Shown: positions 1-8,494 of the stretch, in pieces
Layout of the letters: each line of letters opens with the position of its first letter
How positions within the stretch are numbered: the first letter of the stretch is position 1
Assembly: GCF_002893765.1 (NCBI RefSeq)
Contig: NZ_CP025938.1
Location: 1,364,001-1,428,000 of the forward strand
DNA length: 64,000 nucleotides
From: Tamlana carrageenivorans
Lineage (GTDB): Bacteria; Bacteroidota; Bacteroidia; Flavobacteriales; Flavobacteriaceae
Reading direction: 5' to 3'
Program-made: the position numbers and the translations under genes
Notes under the pieces: generated by a model
What the model was told of the DNA's origin: nothing
The model's input: the letters and a program-made list of their open reading frames with translations, nothing else
The model's database searches: none

Positions 1-191
1 TTATTTTTTATTGATTTTGAACGTTTTTGTTTTCCATAATGTTTTTTACTGAAGAATGACGCTGTGAACCTCTATGACTTCTCTGTGTATCTCAGCGAAA
101 CTACTTTTGCAATATTTACACGAACAGATTCTTCCTCATTCTTCGTCTGAATGACAGCAATCCTTTAAAAACCAAAGTATTGCTTATTAAT

Positions 192-211
192 ATTCCTGCT
201 CTCGCAGGAAT
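192..211. repeat. CCTGC..GCAGG palindrome at dprA 3' end
   Basis: A 20-bp near-perfect inverted repeat, ATTCCTGC-tctc-GCAGGAAT, ends on the first base of the dprA stop codon (read on the minus strand). Very similar palindromes lie at 10326, 11367, 11407, 11487 and 11889, so this is a dispersed repeat family. It could form a hairpin in the dprA transcript, but no T-run follows, so it is not a classic terminator. Confidence 0.8.
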
Positions 212-1314
212 TATATCACCTCAAACAACTTCCCTGGTAAAGGCCTAACAACCCCCTTAAGCTCCATATTTAAAAGAATACCCGCTACCTTAAAAATAGG
301 CAATCGGCATTCTAAAGCAATAACATCTAACAGCTGTTTTTGATTGTCTTTTAGGTAACTATAAATTGATTTTTCGGAAGGGTCCAATTCCACAAAAAGT
401 TGTTTTTGAATGGCTGGTTTTTTAAAATTTTCTAACTCCCAATTTAAAATATAGGGCACATCTAATGGCGTAGTAAGCATGTGTGCTCTTTGTTGCTTTA
501 TCAAATTATTACAGCCTATACTTTGGCTGTCGGTAATTCTTCCCGGAACGGCAAAAACATCGCGGTTATAAGAATTAGCAATATCAGCCGTAACAAGGCT
601 TCCGCCCTTTTCGGCAGATTCAATAACAATAGTCGCTTCACTTAAACCAGCAATAACCCGATTTCGCTTTAAAAAGTTGTTACGATCAAAGATTGAATTA
701 CTCCAAAAATCGGTAATAAAACCGCCGTTTTTCTCCATATCAACCATATACTTTTTATGCACTTTAGGATAAACCTGATTTAATCCATGCGCCAAACAGG
801 CTACCGTTTGCAAATCATTTTTTATAGCCGCTTTATGTGCGGTAATATCGGTACCATAAGCAAACCCCGAAACAATAATAGGATTGTAAGGCGCCAAACG
901 TTCTACCAGTTCTTCACAAAAAGCAACACCACTGGTTGTTATTTTCCGAGTGCCTACAATGCTTATGATGTGTTGTTTTTTCAAATTGATTTGTCCCGAT
1001 TCAAACAGTAAGATAGGGCCATCAACACAGTGTTTCAATTTATCTGGATAATCGTCATCCTCAAAAAAGGATACTTTAATTTCATTGGCATAAATAAATT
1101 CGATTTCCTTTTCAGCTTCATTTAAATGATGTGGTTTAAACAAGCTGTTCAAAATCACTTGGCCAACACCATCAATTTTAAGTAAGTTCTGTTGTTTTTC
1201 TCTAAAAACCGCTTGTGCAGAACCGCAATGTGCTATGAGTTTTTTAGCTGTAATATCACCAATATTGGGTACATGCTGAAGCGCAAGCGTGTAAAGCAAA
1301 TCATTTTCTGTCAT
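211..1314 (-). CDS. dprA: DNA-processing protein DprA (Smf)
   Basis: DprA loads RecA on incoming single-stranded DNA during natural transformation. The 367-residue protein has the usual architecture. An N-terminal helix-hairpin-helix segment (HVPNIGDITAKKLI, about residues 14-27) comes first. A Rossmann-type DprA domain follows, with SGFAYGTDITAHKAA and GGSLVTADIANSYNRDVFAVPG. A C-terminal winged-helix segment lies at about residues 305-365. The first ATG fits the family start. It is monocistronic and divergent from the HU/SPOR gene. The palindrome at 192-211 touches its stop. Membership is clear from sequence; competence of this organism is an inference. Confidence 0.96.
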   Translation of the reverse strand: MTENDLLYTLALQHVPNIGDITAKKLIAHCGSAQAVFREKQQNLLKIDGVGQVILNSLFKPHHLNEAEKEIEFIYANEIKVSFFEDDDYPDKLKHCVDGPILLFESGQINLKKQHIISIVGTRKITTSGVAFCEELVERLAPYNPIIVSGFAYGTDITAHKAAIKNDLQTVACLAHGLNQVYPKVHKKYMVDMEKNGGFITDFWSNSIFDRNNFLKRNRVIAGLSEATIVIESAEKGGSLVTADIANSYNRDVFAVPGRITDSQSIGCNNLIKQQRAHMLTTPLDVPYILNWELENFKKPAIQKQLFVELDPSEKSIYSYLKDNQKQLLDVIALECRLPIFKVAGILLNMELKGVVRPLPGKLFEVI

Positions 1315-1405
1315 CCTATCTAATTGATTTTTAATCTAAAATAAAAGAATTTTTATTCTGTTAATAAAAAGTGAAGTGTAAATTTTATCTAACCCCATAA
1401 TTTTA

Positions 1406-1413
1406 TAACTTTG
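1406..1413 (+). promoter_or_regulatory. -7 promoter box of the HU/SPOR gene
   Basis: TAACTTTG matches the Bacteroidota -7 consensus TAnnTTTG exactly and ends only 5 bases before the ATG at 1419. No clear -33 TTG lies at the usual distance. If it is used, the transcript would be leaderless or nearly so. Confidence 0.5.
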
Positions 1414-1418
1414 AACTT

Positions 1419-2354
1419 ATGCAATTAGAAATATACATAAGCGATTTACTCTATAGATATGAGTGCGTTACCATTCCTGGTTTTGGTGCTTTTTTAACAC
1501 AAAATGTTTCGGCAACTGTTGATGTGGCGTCGAACACTTTTCATGCACCTAAAAAAGTGTTGTCTTTTAATGAGCAAATTCAGAAAAATGATGGCTTACT
1601 TGCCAATTATATTGCTGAGGTTGAAAAAATCCCGTTCGAGATTGCCAACAAAAAAATCGAGAAACGTGTTCGACTTATAAAATCATATTTAACACAAGGT
1701 GAAACTTTAACTTTTAAAAACATTGGTGATATTGTTTTTAATAAAGAAGGTAAAATTTTATTTGAACCTACGTATCAATTAAATTACTTACCTGATGCCT
1801 TTGGGTTATCTCAATTTTCAACTCCTGAAATTGCACGTGAAGTGTACAAAAAAGAGGTTGAAAAAATCGAAAAAGTGATTCCTATTGCCATCACTCCTGA
1901 AAAACGAGAGGCAAAATCATATTTAAAATACGCTGCAGTAGCTTTAATTGCTTTGACTTTAGGTGGTTTTGGGGCTTCAAAATATTATGTAGACCAAGTG
2001 GAGACGCATAATCAATTGGCCCAAGAAGAGGCCACAAAACAATTGGATAGCAAAATTCAACAAGCTACTTTTAATTTAAATCCGCTGCCTGCTGTTACCT
2101 TAAATGTAACTAAACAAACAGGGAATTATCATATTATCGCTGGTGCTTTTCGTATAGAAGAAAACTGTGATAAAAAAGTAAAAGAGCTTAAAAATGAAGG
2201 CTTCAGTGCAAGAAAAATTGGCGTAAATCGTTACGGTTTACATCAAGTGGTTTATGCCAGTTACGAAGACCGTTTAGAAGCTTTAAAAGCGCTGCGTAAC
2301 ATTAAAAACACGCATAACTCTGATGCTTGGCTATTAACCAAGCAATTAGATTAG
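1419..2354 (+). CDS. HU-CCDC81 and SPOR domain envelope protein
   Basis: This 311-residue protein starts with an HU-CCDC81-like tandem domain (about residues 1-130; IPGFGAFLTQ, LTFKNIGDIVF). A single membrane helix follows (about 168-186, YAAVALIALTLGGFGASKYY). A periplasmic linker leads to a C-terminal SPOR domain (about 235-311, starting GNYHIIAGAFR and ending DAWLLTKQLD). SPOR domains bind denuded septal peptidoglycan, so a role at the envelope or division site is likely; the cytosolic HU-like part may contact DNA or protein. The exact function is unknown. Divergent from dprA, with its own promoter at 1406 and a terminator at 2378. Confidence 0.88.
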   Translation: MQLEIYISDLLYRYECVTIPGFGAFLTQNVSATVDVASNTFHAPKKVLSFNEQIQKNDGLLANYIAEVEKIPFEIANKKIEKRVRLIKSYLTQGETLTFKNIGDIVFNKEGKILFEPTYQLNYLPDAFGLSQFSTPEIAREVYKKEVEKIEKVIPIAITPEKREAKSYLKYAAVALIALTLGGFGASKYYVDQVETHNQLAQEEATKQLDSKIQQATFNLNPLPAVTLNVTKQTGNYHIIAGAFRIEENCDKKVKELKNEGFSARKIGVNRYGLHQVVYASYEDRLEALKALRNIKNTHNSDAWLLTKQLD

Positions 2355-2377
2355 TAACAACATATTTATTTACACAT

Positions 2378-2415
2378 AAAAAAAAGTTAGCTTCTGGAGA
2401 AACTAACCTTTTTTC
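2378..2415 (+). terminator. Rho-independent terminator of the HU/SPOR gene
   Basis: AAAAAAGTTAG and CTAACcTTTTTT pair around a 12-base loop, giving a stem with flanking A and T runs, 24 bases after the stop codon. Confidence 0.75.
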
Positions 2416-2567
2416 TATTCTAGTCACTATATTTTACAACGTAAAGGGCGTGTGCTTTTATTCATCCCGATTCATTTTACATAAATCTATAAGCAATAGG
2501 TAAAACTAAATTCAAAATTTTAATTACTTTAGAGTTTCTAAAACTCAAATTCAAACGACCTGTTATT

Positions 2568-3647
2568 ATGAAGCGGTATTTATTTTTAATATGTGTTCTA
2601 ATATACTTACCAGTGAAAAGCTTTGCACAAACTCAAGACTCCATCGCTTTTCCTTATGTACTACCCATTTGGGGCGATAAAGTAGCCGAAAGAGGCATGG
2701 CCGATAAACTTCAGCTACCTTTTGGTTTAAATGTAAACTACGTAAACGCCTATATTGATTTAAAAATTACAGAATTTGAGTTGTTGTTTGGAGGCAGAGA
2801 CTTATCAGGTATTATTAATGCTGAAACCTTGAACTTTCAGGAAGTAAGTGGTACCACAAACGGTGTTAATTTTAGAGCCGATGCTTGGGTTTTACCATTC
2901 TTAAATGTTTATGCCTTAATGTCTAAAGTTGCAGGTGGCACCAATGTTACTCTTCAACCCACTTGGAAAGACGGGACAGGAGAAATCATGCTACAACTAC
3001 CAAAATTTTCTTCTAGTGTCGATTTTGATGCCTTGGCTTATGGCTTAGGAACCACGTTAGTTTTTGGCTGGAACGGCTATTTTTCTAGCGTCGATATGAA
3101 TTATTCGGCCACAGATACCGATTTACTGAAAGAGCAAATTGGGTACCTCACCATGTCGGGGCGCCTCGGTCATATTTTTGGCCTAAGTAAAAAAAACAAA
3201 GACTTTTTCATTGGTCCTTATGTCGGGATGATGTATCGAGATTTTGTTGGTGCCGATGGAAGTAGTGGCTCTATTAATCTGAACCAAGTTTTTCCTAAAT
3301 TAGAAACCTCCTTCAACCAAAGAATCAACAACAAAATATCCTCAAACCAAGATATCATTGACGACCCCTCGACACCTCCTGCACAAAAACTTAAATTACA
3401 AGCTCAAAATCAGGCCCTAACTACTATTCAAGAAGGCGTAAATGACAGCGGACTATTTACCACTCAAATTGATTATTTTATTAGAAAAGAACTTATACAA
3501 ACCATAACTTTTCAGTTTGGTTTCAATTTACAATTCAATAAAAACTGGATGTTACGTGGCGAATATGGTGTAGCCGATTCTCAACGCTTTTTAATGACTG
3601 GATTACAGTATCGATTTGGCATTAAAAAGAAAGGATTTAAACAGTAA
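2568..3647 (+). CDS. Predicted outer-membrane beta-barrel protein
   Basis: A 359-residue exported protein of unknown role. It has a clear signal peptide (residues 1-20, MKRYLFLICVLIYLPVKSFA, cleavage before QTQD). Alternating amphipathic beta-strand patterns follow, and the end is a strand-rich LTGLQYRFG-like closing segment (MTGLQYRFGIKKKGFKQ) typical of flavobacterial outer-membrane proteins. A Gln/Asn-rich hydrophilic insert lies at about residues 245-295. It stands alone between a terminator and a decayed gene, so context gives no hint of substrate. The barrel call rests on the pattern, not on a recognised family. Confidence 0.75.
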   Translation: MKRYLFLICVLIYLPVKSFAQTQDSIAFPYVLPIWGDKVAERGMADKLQLPFGLNVNYVNAYIDLKITEFELLFGGRDLSGIINAETLNFQEVSGTTNGVNFRADAWVLPFLNVYALMSKVAGGTNVTLQPTWKDGTGEIMLQLPKFSSSVDFDALAYGLGTTLVFGWNGYFSSVDMNYSATDTDLLKEQIGYLTMSGRLGHIFGLSKKNKDFFIGPYVGMMYRDFVGADGSSGSINLNQVFPKLETSFNQRINNKISSNQDIIDDPSTPPAQKLKLQAQNQALTTIQEGVNDSGLFTTQIDYFIRKELIQTITFQFGFNLQFNKNWMLRGEYGVADSQRFLMTGLQYRFGIKKKGFKQ

Positions 3648-3667
3648 AATATACGAACCCGGTACAA

Positions 3668-4233
3668 ATGAAAAATTTAAAAAAACGGCTAGCAAAATCT
3701 AGAAACAAAATTGTTAGTGGTATGATGTATTTATTCTATTTATAGTCCTTAAAAAACTATGGTACAAAATAAAACATGTAGGAAAAGTGATTATTCATAA
3801 TTTAAATTTAGATGCTTTCCTTGGTAAGTATTCCTTAACCTTAACCACAGGTTTAATTATACTACTTACTTTTTATACTTTTGGATACTTGGCAACCTTA
3901 CCTCGTTTTATGAAATTTTACAATTGGTTTGAAGGCAAGCTATTGAATGTAATTCCTTGATATACAAAGTATAAAGCAGATTTAGAGAATAAAGTAAGTC
4001 CAAAACCAGATAACCGCATTCCGGTATTAGTTAATACCCCTATGGGTGCTAAGCCCGGCCTTTTAATTGATGAAAAAGAAACAAGTTCTGTGGTATTCTT
4101 TCCAAGCACAACCAATCATTTAGAAGGTGAAGTATTTGTGGTTAACAATGAGTTTATTCAAAAAATTGATCTTAACGCTAAAACGTTTCTAGGTATCTTG
4201 AAAAAACAAGGAAAAGGACTCCCCATAATTTAA
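3668..4233 (+). pseudogene. Decayed DUF502-like membrane protein gene
   Basis: Pieces of one membrane protein can be read only by ignoring breaks. It begins at an ATG at 3668 (MKNLKKRLAKSRNKIVSGMM) and hits a stop near 3744. After a frame change it continues from about 3750 as KKLWYKIKHVGKVIIHNLNL with a membrane helix (LTTGLIILLTFYTFGYLA). It meets an in-frame TGA at 3958-3960, then runs on to the stop at 4233 with SVVFFPSTTNHLEGEVFVV and QKIDLNAKTFLGILKKQGKG. The FFPST.N and final .LD..A...I...G patterns resemble the C-terminal half of DUF502 proteins. At least two lesions make a working product unlikely. Family assignment is tentative. Confidence 0.6.
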
Positions 4234-4529
4234 AAGGGATTATTTTACGCCTCTAAAAATGGCAATTCTTTCTGTGTGGTATCACCAACTTCAATTTGTT
4301 TTTAAACTTATTAGCCCTCCCACATTAACGCTTTCCATAGTAAACTATAAATAACTTCAAAAGAAAGCTCATATAGTAGATCTCACCTAGGAATCAAAAT
4401 ACTATTATATATCAAAAAAATTAACACTTATAGCCATCTACTCTTTAAACAATTGAGGTCTAACATTTAAATGTTGTCAAAAGTGATGCTTCCAAGGCGT
4501 AAAACCTCTAAAAATCACATAAAACGAAG

Positions 4530-4537
4530 TACCTTTG
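4530..4537 (+). promoter_or_regulatory. -7 promoter box of the thioesterase gene
   Basis: TACCTTTG fits the Bacteroidota -7 consensus TAnnTTTG and lies 18 bases before the ATG at 4556. It decides against the alternative TTG start at 4535, which lies inside the box. The roughly 300 bases upstream (4234-4529) show no gene, repeat or RNA that I can recognise. Confidence 0.6.
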
Positions 4538-4555
4538 CACTTTAATTCAGAGTCC

Positions 4556-5065
4556 ATGACAGCTAAAGCACCCAAAGAATCCAGAACTATAATGACCGAT
4601 TTGGTTTTACCAAGCGAAACCAATCCCTTAAACAACCTCTTTGGAGGCGAGTTATTAGCTAGAATGGATCGTGCTGCTGCTATTTCGGCAAGACGCCATA
4701 GTCGTAGAATTGTAGTAACGGCTTCTGTAAACCATGTCGCTTTTAATAGCGCTGTCCCTTTAGGAAGTGTAGTTACTGTAGAAGCCAAAGTTTCACGAGC
4801 CTTTAGAACTTCTATGGAGGTTTTTATTGATGTATGGATTGAAGATCGCGAATCGGGTGCACGTACAAAAGCTAATGAAGCCATATACACTTTTGTGGCC
4901 GTTGATGAAACCGGGCGACCAGTAGCCGTACCAGAAGTAGCCCCTGAAAGCGATTTGGAAAAAGAACGCTTTGCAGCGGCCTTACGCCGTAAACAACTTA
5001 GTTTACTTTTAGCAGGGAAAATAAAGCCTCAGGATGCTACAGAATTAAAGGCTTTATTTATTTAG
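4556..5065 (+). CDS. Acyl-CoA thioesterase (hotdog fold)
   Basis: A 169-residue protein that hydrolyses acyl-CoA thioesters to free acid and CoA. NPLNNLFGGELLARMD and NHVAFNSAVPLGSVVTVEA match the hotdog fold of the YciA/BACH type; the usual catalytic Asn/Asp region (N.LFGG.....D) is visible. The tail (about residues 130-169) is a charged helix of unknown role. The ATG at 4556 is preferred to the upstream TTG because the TTG falls within the promoter box. IS30 begins only about 8 bases after the stop, so the native downstream region is displaced. Confidence 0.88.
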   Translation: MTAKAPKESRTIMTDLVLPSETNPLNNLFGGELLARMDRAAAISARRHSRRIVVTASVNHVAFNSAVPLGSVVTVEAKVSRAFRTSMEVFIDVWIEDRESGARTKANEAIYTFVAVDETGRPVAVPEVAPESDLEKERFAAALRRKQLSLLLAGKIKPQDATELKALFI

Positions 5066-5072
5066 TGGCTGC

Positions 5073-6167
5073 ATTCAAGGTTCTAACGCAACAAACGTTG
5101 CTTTTTTTTGTATGAGTCTAAGCTACAATTTTTAGTTCTTTTATCATAACTTCATTAGGGGTTTTAAATCCAATAATTTTACGAGGTCTATTGTTTAATT
5201 TTTCTTGAATTTCGATGAATGTATTTAAGTCAATTTTGTTAAAATCTGTTCCTTTTGGGAGGTACCTTCTGATGAGTCCGTTAGTGTTTTCATTGGTACC
5301 TCTTTCCCAAGAAGAATAGGGGTGTGCAAAGTAAATTTTCATACCTGTTTTCTTGGTAATTGTTTCGTGTCTTGCCATTTCAATTCCATTATCGTAGGTC
5401 ATAGATTTTTTGAATATGGGATCTAGTTTGTTAAGTTCTTTAGAAAACATTTTAGCAATTTCCTTAGAGTTCCTGGCTTTTAGTTTGATAATTAATGTAT
5501 ATCTAGATTTGCGTTCTACGATAGTTCCAATAGCCGATTTTTGATCCTTCCCAATCATTAAATCTCCTTCCCAGTGTCCGATTTCATTTCTTAGGTTAAT
5601 ATGCTCGGGCCTTAGGTCTATACTGACTTGGTTTAATATTTTAGATCCTGTTCTGCGTCTTTTTTTAGAGGGTCTACGTCTTGTTTTTTTGCGTACGAGG
5701 AGTTTAATTAGTTTTTTATTTAAACTAGCTTGAGGCTTTGCATATATGTACCTATAAATTGATTCGTGAGAAATAGACATTATAGGATCATTTGGGAATT
5801 CTTCTTTTAGTCTTCCAGCAATTTGTTCAGGAGTCCATTGTGATAATAAGCCCCTATAGACATAAATTCGAAGTCTAGGGTACTTAGATATTTTATCAAT
5901 ATTTCTTTTGTTTAGGTAATCATCTTTGGCGCACCAATGAGCTAGTTCTGCTGAGTATTTATCTCTATCTGTTTGCACCCATTTATTAACTTCTCTTGTA
6001 ACCGTAGATCGAGCTCTGTTAATGGTTATAGCGATGTATGATTTATTCTTTTTTTCAGTTAAAAGAGTCTCAATCTGTATTCTTTCTTTAAGGGTAAGTC
6101 TACCTGTTTTTTTTCGTACCATAATTACAAATCTATTAATTTAGATTTGTTGCGTTAAGTTCTTGAA
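5073..6167 (-). mobile_element. IS30-family insertion sequence, apparently complete
   Basis: About 1.1 kb bounded by imperfect inverted repeats. The left end at 5073 (ATTCAAGG.TCTAACGCAACAAA) and the reverse complement of the right end near 6167 (ATTCAAGAACTTAACGCAACAAA) agree at about 19 of 23 positions. It carries one full transposase gene on the minus strand. I could not define a target-site duplication (IS30 duplications are only 2-3 bp). Confidence 0.85.
5118..6122 (-). CDS. IS30-family transposase
   Basis: A 334-residue DDE transposase. The N-terminal helix-turn-helix (about residues 5-50; LTLKERIQIETLLTEK, ITINRARSTVTREV) binds the element ends. The rve-type catalytic domain carries the first Asp in HWEGDLMIGKD, the second Asp in TYDNGIEMARHE and the Glu in SSWERGTNENTNGLIRRY. 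The usual C-terminal LNNRPRKIIGFKTPNEVM is present. Length is typical for the family and no frameshift is seen, so it may be active. Confidence 0.97.
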   Translation of the reverse strand: MVRKKTGRLTLKERIQIETLLTEKKNKSYIAITINRARSTVTREVNKWVQTDRDKYSAELAHWCAKDDYLNKRNIDKISKYPRLRIYVYRGLLSQWTPEQIAGRLKEEFPNDPIMSISHESIYRYIYAKPQASLNKKLIKLLVRKKTRRRPSKKRRRTGSKILNQVSIDLRPEHINLRNEIGHWEGDLMIGKDQKSAIGTIVERKSRYTLIIKLKARNSKEIAKMFSKELNKLDPIFKKSMTYDNGIEMARHETITKKTGMKIYFAHPYSSWERGTNENTNGLIRRYLPKGTDFNKIDLNTFIEIQEKLNNRPRKIIGFKTPNEVMIKELKIVA

Positions 6168-6188
6168 TACGGACTGCCTTTTTAAGGT

Positions 6189-6416
6189 TTAATCTACAGG
6201 TTTCCCTATATCATTTATCAGATCAGCAGGGTGTGAACACGTCTTTTGCCATTTCTTTTCTAAAAATTTATAAAGCAAATAGCAGCTTAATATCCCAAAA
6301 GGAAGCATCAAAATACCTAGTAAGGTATTATTGACACTATCAATCGCACCTGGAGCGATTACCTCAAAAAGGAGTCCTACTATAAAACCGCATACTATAA
6401 TACCACCATAATAAGC
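6189..6416 (-). pseudogene. Beheaded gene for a small membrane protein
   Basis: The minus strand reads an open frame of 75 codons with no start, ending at a TAA at 6189-6191. It contains hydrophobic stretches (GGIIVCGFIVGLLFEVIAPG and LGILMLPFGILSCYLLYKF) and a basic cytosolic tail (EKKWQKTCSHPADLINDIGK). Its upstream end is exactly the point where the IS4-like terminus begins, so the N-terminal part was removed with that element. The family is not recognised. IS30 lies just downstream. Confidence 0.65.
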
Positions 6417-6463
6417 TATCTTGGAAATCCCGCTTTTTAAATCTTTTATCGGACACTAATGAT
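6416..6463. mobile_element. 48-bp terminus of an IS4-like element (remnant)
   Basis: About 48 bases from CTATCTTGGAAATCCCGC to CGGACACTAATGAT are identical to the right end of the complete element at 38668-40057 and lie in the same orientation. The rest of this copy is missing. The fragment joins a beheaded gene on its left to a TA repeat on its right, so it is a scar of deletion or recombination between copies. Confidence 0.85.
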
Positions 6464-6482
6464 ATATATATATATATATATA
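6462..6482. repeat. TA dinucleotide tract
   Basis: An uninterrupted AT/TA run of about 21 bases abuts the IS terminus and ends 14 bases from the envC-like stop codon. Such tracts can slip during replication. Confidence 0.85.
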
Positions 6483-6496
6483 TCTTTTTATAACTT

Positions 6497-7726
6497 TTAC
6501 ATTTTATAAATCCAGCTCGCTGGGTTTTCAGTATCACGACCTTTGGAAAGTATAAAACTTAAAATGGTTTCACCATTGCTTGGGTTGGTAGCCACCTCAC
6601 CTATTTCTTGTTTGGTAACGACCTTATCACCTTTTTTAACATAAACCTTCGACAAGTTTTTATAGATAGTTAGGTAATTACCATGACGAATCATCACGAT
6701 TGGGTTTACGTGTTTCATCCTTAAAATTTCGCTCACTTCACCATTAAAAACAGCCCGAACTTTAGCCCCTTTAGAAGTCTCAATACGCACACCATTACTT
6801 TTTATAGTTAATGAATTATCGATAGGGTGACGTTGTGTACCATAACCCAAACGTACCACACCGCGTTCTACAGGCCAAGGCAATTTCCCGCGGTTGGCTA
6901 TAAAATTAGAAGCTAACACCTTTTCTTCGGCTGTTAAAGCAAAACTTTTTGAACTCACAGTTTTACCCGCCTTGGCATTCGATTTTGCAATAGCTTCCTT
7001 AATTAAACGGTCTATTTCTCGGTCAATTCTATCGGCTTCACGCTGCTTTTCTTTTATTTGAGAAGCGTATAACGATAAGTTTTTCTTGATCGACTGCATC
7101 AAAACTTGATGATCTTTTCGCTCCTTTTCTAGTGATTTTTGAGTGATTCTATTTTCAGCAATTAAGGCCTTTTTTTCTTCTTGCTGTTTTAGCAACTTCG
7201 TATTCGTTTCTTGAAGTTCGTTGGTCTTATCTTTTATCAACTCGCCTTGCTTCTTCTGGTAATTTGAATATTGCTTAATATATTGAATACGCTTATAGGC
7301 CTGTTTAAAGTCTTCTGAAGACAATAAAAACATGATACGGCTTTGCTGATTTTTACTTTTATAGGATTTCACAATCATAGCAGCATAGTCTTCTTTAAGC
7401 TGCTTTAATTCGTCCCGTAATTCGGAAATGTGTTTCTGATTTTTATTAATTTCCCTAGACAACAAATTGGCCTGCTGATTGGTGACTTTAATCAGGTTAG
7501 AAAGCACATTGATTTTATAATTAAAATCTTCAATTAACGACAGCTCCGATTTTTCCTTAGATTTATGCGCGATGCGCAATTCGTTAATTTTCTGAATTTC
7601 TCGGCGTAATTCTTGCCTACGCGATTCCAATTGTTTTTGCTTATTATTTTGAGCAAAACCAACAAGATTGCAAAGCAAAACAAGACCTAGAAAAAGGGTT
7701 TTATATGTGGCAGGTAATCTTAGCAT
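6497..7726 (-). CDS. EnvC-like murein hydrolase activator (M23 domain)
   Basis: 409 residues: a signal peptide (about 1-25, LLCNLVGFAQ), then long coiled coils (about 28-255), then a LytM/M23 domain (about 285-409). EnvC proteins sit at the septum and switch on cell-wall amidases. The M23 domain lacks the metal-binding His/Asp set of active peptidases, as expected for an activator; IRHGNYLTIYKNLSKVYVKK and GEVATNPSNGETILSFILSK are the family signatures. The gene starts directly after the DUF4292 stop and ends the minus-strand run from the flippase. Family is certain, partners are inferred. Confidence 0.92.
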   Translation of the reverse strand: MLRLPATYKTLFLGLVLLCNLVGFAQNNKQKQLESRRQELRREIQKINELRIAHKSKEKSELSLIEDFNYKINVLSNLIKVTNQQANLLSREINKNQKHISELRDELKQLKEDYAAMIVKSYKSKNQQSRIMFLLSSEDFKQAYKRIQYIKQYSNYQKKQGELIKDKTNELQETNTKLLKQQEEKKALIAENRITQKSLEKERKDHQVLMQSIKKNLSLYASQIKEKQREADRIDREIDRLIKEAIAKSNAKAGKTVSSKSFALTAEEKVLASNFIANRGKLPWPVERGVVRLGYGTQRHPIDNSLTIKSNGVRIETSKGAKVRAVFNGEVSEILRMKHVNPIVMIRHGNYLTIYKNLSKVYVKKGDKVVTKQEIGEVATNPSNGETILSFILSKGRDTENPASWIYKM

Positions 7727-8494
7727 TTATAGCTCAATTTTTTTGAATCCTGAAGGTATTTTAAACGGAAATCTAAAATCTTCATTTAAAGTCACATTTC
7801 TAAATTCTAGGTCGATAAGGGTTTCTTCATTAGCCTCGACAGCCATCACTTTAATGCGCTGCGGAAGATTTTGATTTTCTACCAACTGATACGCTTCGTA
7901 ATCGACCTGCAAATGACGAAATTCTGAGGGTTGCGAAATTTGTTGTGAGGTCACTTTGAAGGTTTTCGGACTTAATAAAAAGAAAATCTCAAACAAAGCT
8001 TGTTGCTGTTTAGGTTGAACCACGTAAGCTCCATCGGCAACCGAAGCCGTATATTCATTGGTAGTTAAATCGAAAATCGTTTCTCCAAACAACAAGTTTT
8101 GAACCTTCTGAAAATCAAAATCGGTCCCCAACAACTTACTGATATATTGATAATCGCCATCAAAATACGTGTTATCCAATTTATTATAAAAACTGAGTTT
8201 ATCGGGAGTAACCTTAGCTCTAATCACCGAAAAAGGCGCATTAATCCATATCACTTCATCCTTTTTAGCGCGTAAAGTCACCGTATAGGTTTGTGATTTT
8301 CCTTGGTGGGTAAAGCCAATTCGAAGTTTGGACTGCAAGGTTTTAAACCGAGCCTCCTGATCGTTATTTACTTTTATTAATTGCTTGGTGGATAGTTTAA
8401 AGTTTTCTTCTCCCGGTTTTATAGATTTTACCGACTTACAATTAAATAGAAGTAAAAGTATGACACTTAAACTAATATATACAGATTTACGCAT
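7727..8494 (-). CDS. DUF4292 family lipoprotein
   Basis: 255 residues with a lipoprotein signal peptide (SVILLLLFNC, lipid-modified Cys at about residue 19). The body (about 45-250) is beta-rich and matches the flavobacterial DUF4292 family, which resembles the LolA/LolB fold. A role in carrying lipid or lipoprotein to the outer membrane is plausible but unproven. Its ATG overlaps the stop of the TPR gene by one base and its stop abuts the EnvC-like start, so the three are translationally coupled. Confidence 0.85.
   Translation of the reverse strand: MRKSVYISLSVILLLLFNCKSVKSIKPGEENFKLSTKQLIKVNNDQEARFKTLQSKLRIGFTHQGKSQTYTVTLRAKKDEVIWINAPFSVIRAKVTPDKLSFYNKLDNTYFDGDYQYISKLLGTDFDFQKVQNLLFGETIFDLTTNEYTASVADGAYVVQPKQQQALFEIFFLLSPKTFKVTSQQISQPSEFRHLQVDYEAYQLVENQNLPQRIKVMAVEANEETLIDLEFRNVTLNEDFRFPFKIPSGFKKIEL

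Noticed and set aside
4477..4890. Minus-strand frame over the thioesterase
   Set aside because: No start context or family; it is antisense to a clear hotdog-fold gene.
5073..6167. Target-site duplication of IS30
   Set aside because: Flanking bases do not give a clear 2-3 bp duplication, and the inverted-repeat edges are not certain to the base.
6416..6463. N-terminal coding continuation of the beheaded membrane gene through the IS terminus
   Set aside because: The frame stays open and even looks protein-like, but the 48 bases are identical to an IS end elsewhere and no start codon exists.
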